A DNA stretch of 7,448 bases. Source: Gammaproteobacteria bacterium. Lineage in GTDB: Bacteria; Pseudomonadota; Gammaproteobacteria; Steroidobacterales; Steroidobacteraceae. Position 1 is the first letter of the stretch; each line of letters begins with the position of its first letter. This document shows, in pieces, positions 6,558-7,448 of this stretch. The notes under the pieces were generated by a model that did not search any database, was not told the DNA's origin, and saw only the letters and a list, made by a program, of their open reading frames with translations. The stretch is taken from NCBI GenBank assembly GCA_009923475.1, contig RFTM01000075.1:1-7448 (forward strand), in the 5' to 3' direction. Made by a program: the position numbers and the translations under genes.

Positions 6558-7448
6558 CACGGCGCGGCCTTCTCCACCGGCCGCCCTGCGGCCTGCCAGC
6601 CCTGCCAATCGCCCTCGAGGTGGCTGAGGCGGGTGTAGCCCGCTTTTTTGAGCGCCTCGAGCGCGAGCCCGGCGCGACGGCCGCTGTGGCAATAGACGAC
6701 GATCTCGGCGTCCTTGGGCGCATCGAGCGCCCCCGCCGGGTCGGCGAGGATCCGCTCGTGCGACAGGTTGCGCGCGCCCGGCACGTGCCCGGCCGCGAAC
6801 TCGTCGGCGCGGCGCACGTCGAGCACCAAGGGCGCGGACGACGCGGCGCCCGGTGCGGAGCGCGCGAGCAGCGCCTCGGCGCTGACCTGGGGCACGGCGG
6901 CCGCGGGCGGGGGAGCGGCTGCCGGAGCGGCGGCGGGCTTCGGCGTCTGCGGCACCTTCACCAGCTTGCCGGTGTCGTAGCCCATGTCGGCGACGCGCTT
7001 CACGAGCGCGGCGTAACGGGCGTCGTCGAGGGTCGGCGTGCGCGCCATGATCCAGACATAGTCGCGCGCGCTGCGCGCGATGATGGTCTCGGTGTAGTCG
7101 GCGTCCAGGTGCGAGATCACGTATTCGGCCTTGATGGGCCAGATGAACTGCATGCCCCAGATGGCGTTGTTGGTGCCGGGGATGACGAAGCCCTTGGGGT
7201 TGAAGACCTTCCTCTCGCCGTCGAACGCGCCCTTGTTGAAGGTGAAGGTGGTCTTGACGGTGCCGTCCGGCGCGAGCTCGTAGCTCTCGATGGCGTTGTA
7301 GACGTCCTTCTCGATGGCGGTCGGGATGACGCCGATGACGTACCAAGGCCCCATGAAACGCTGCAGGTCGACCTTCTCGACCACCGGCACGGTGACCTTC
7401 TGCGGCGACACGCTGCAGCCCGGCAGCGCGACGAGCGCGACCAGCGCG
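6557..7448 (-). CDS. Lipoprotein with Blc-like lipocalin domain fused to a C-terminal rhodanese domain (5' end beyond window)
   Basis: The frame is open to the right edge and enters with the residues ALVALVALPGC, a hydrophobic signal-peptide end and LPGC lipobox (Cys codon 7415-7417), so the true start lies past 7448. A GTG at 7411 would give a 284-residue form lacking the signal, which I reject; the numbering below counts from that codon. Ser follows the Cys, which favours outer-membrane sorting by the E. coli Lol rule. The lipocalin domain spans about 12-155: VDLQRFMGPWYVIG (14-27) holds the GxW motif, and DYVWIMARTPTLDD (117-130) and MGYDTGKL (143-150) match the ends of bacterial Blc-type lipocalins, which bind lipids or other hydrophobic ligands. 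A Pro/Ala linker (156-175) follows. The rhodanese domain spans about 176-280, with LDVRRADEFAAGHVPGARNL (197-216) and the active-site loop CHSGRR starting at Cys241, the only Cys of the mature protein besides the lipidated one. The combination is unusual; the sulfur donor, acceptor and ligand are unknown. Confidence 0.9.
   Translation of the reverse strand, partial: ALVALVALPGCSVSPQKVTVPVVEKVDLQRFMGPWYVIGVIPTAIEKDVYNAIESYELAPDGTVKTTFTFNKGAFDGERKVFNPKGFVIPGTNNAIWGMQFIWPIKAEYVISHLDADYTETIIARSARDYVWIMARTPTLDDARYAALVKRVADMGYDTGKLVKVPQTPKPAAAPAAAPPPAAAVPQVSAEALLARSAPGAASSAPLVLDVRRADEFAAGHVPGARNLSHERILADPAGALDAPKDAEIVVYCHSGRRAGLALEALKKAGYTRLSHLEGDWQGWQAAGRPVEKAAP

Noticed and set aside
5808..7346. 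A single 512-residue minus-strand frame seeming to fuse the SDR to an N-terminal half
   Set aside because: Only the last 249 residues are the real SDR. The part before it is the lipocalin-rhodanese gene read in the wrong frame. The real upstream gene ends with a stop at the SDR start.
6557..7411. GTG 7411 as start of the lipocalin-rhodanese gene
   Set aside because: The frame continues upstream through a lipobox (LPGC) and hydrophobic signal core to the window edge, so starting at 7411 would remove the export signal of a normally exported family.

Overview
The window is very GC-rich (roughly 70% by eye, not counted), densely packed, and uses GTG as well as ATG starts. GC-rich third positions leave long open frames on the antisense strand of every gene. 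Together with the gene order mutase - MeaB chaperone - carboxylase beta subunit and an LPGC-type lipoprotein signal, this suggests a Gram-negative proteobacterium. I infer a betaproteobacterium of the Burkholderiales (Comamonadaceae-like); no 16S or other marker is present to confirm it.

Layout. Positions 1-4384, minus strand: a three-gene propionyl-CoA operon read right to left. It holds a full-length single-chain adenosylcobalamin-dependent methylmalonyl-CoA mutase, its G-protein chaperone MeaB (overlapping the mutase end by 11 bases), and the beta (carboxyltransferase) subunit of propionyl-CoA carboxylase (10-base gap), which runs off the left edge after about 390 residues. Positions 4385-4570: a divergent control region with a TATAGT -10-like box for the mutase, a perfect 9-bp inverted repeat just upstream of it, and a perfect 8-bp hairpin. 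Positions 4571-5779, plus strand: a membrane-anchored or secreted serine hydrolase of the beta-lactamase/class C fold. Positions 5780-5807: a 28-base convergent gap with a hairpin overlapping the hydrolase stop. Positions 5808-6557, minus strand: a classical short-chain dehydrogenase/reductase (SDR). Positions 6557-7448, minus strand: a lipoprotein that joins a Blc-like lipocalin to a C-terminal rhodanese domain through a Pro/Ala linker. Its extreme N terminus is beyond the right edge, and its stop overlaps the SDR start.

How the genes work together. The left operon converts propionyl-CoA (from odd-chain fatty acids, Val, Ile, Met, Thr or cholesterol-type substrates) to methylmalonyl-CoA with PccA/PccB, then to succinyl-CoA with the mutase. 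MeaB loads and protects the B12 cofactor. The biotin-carrying alpha subunit and the epimerase are not in the window; the alpha subunit may lie beyond position 1. The right half is unrelated to this pathway on present evidence. Its most unusual element is the lipocalin-rhodanese lipoprotein, which would put a sulfur-transferase-like cysteine on an outer-membrane-anchored ligand-binding protein, translationally linked to an SDR. That protein is the best candidate here for something little described.
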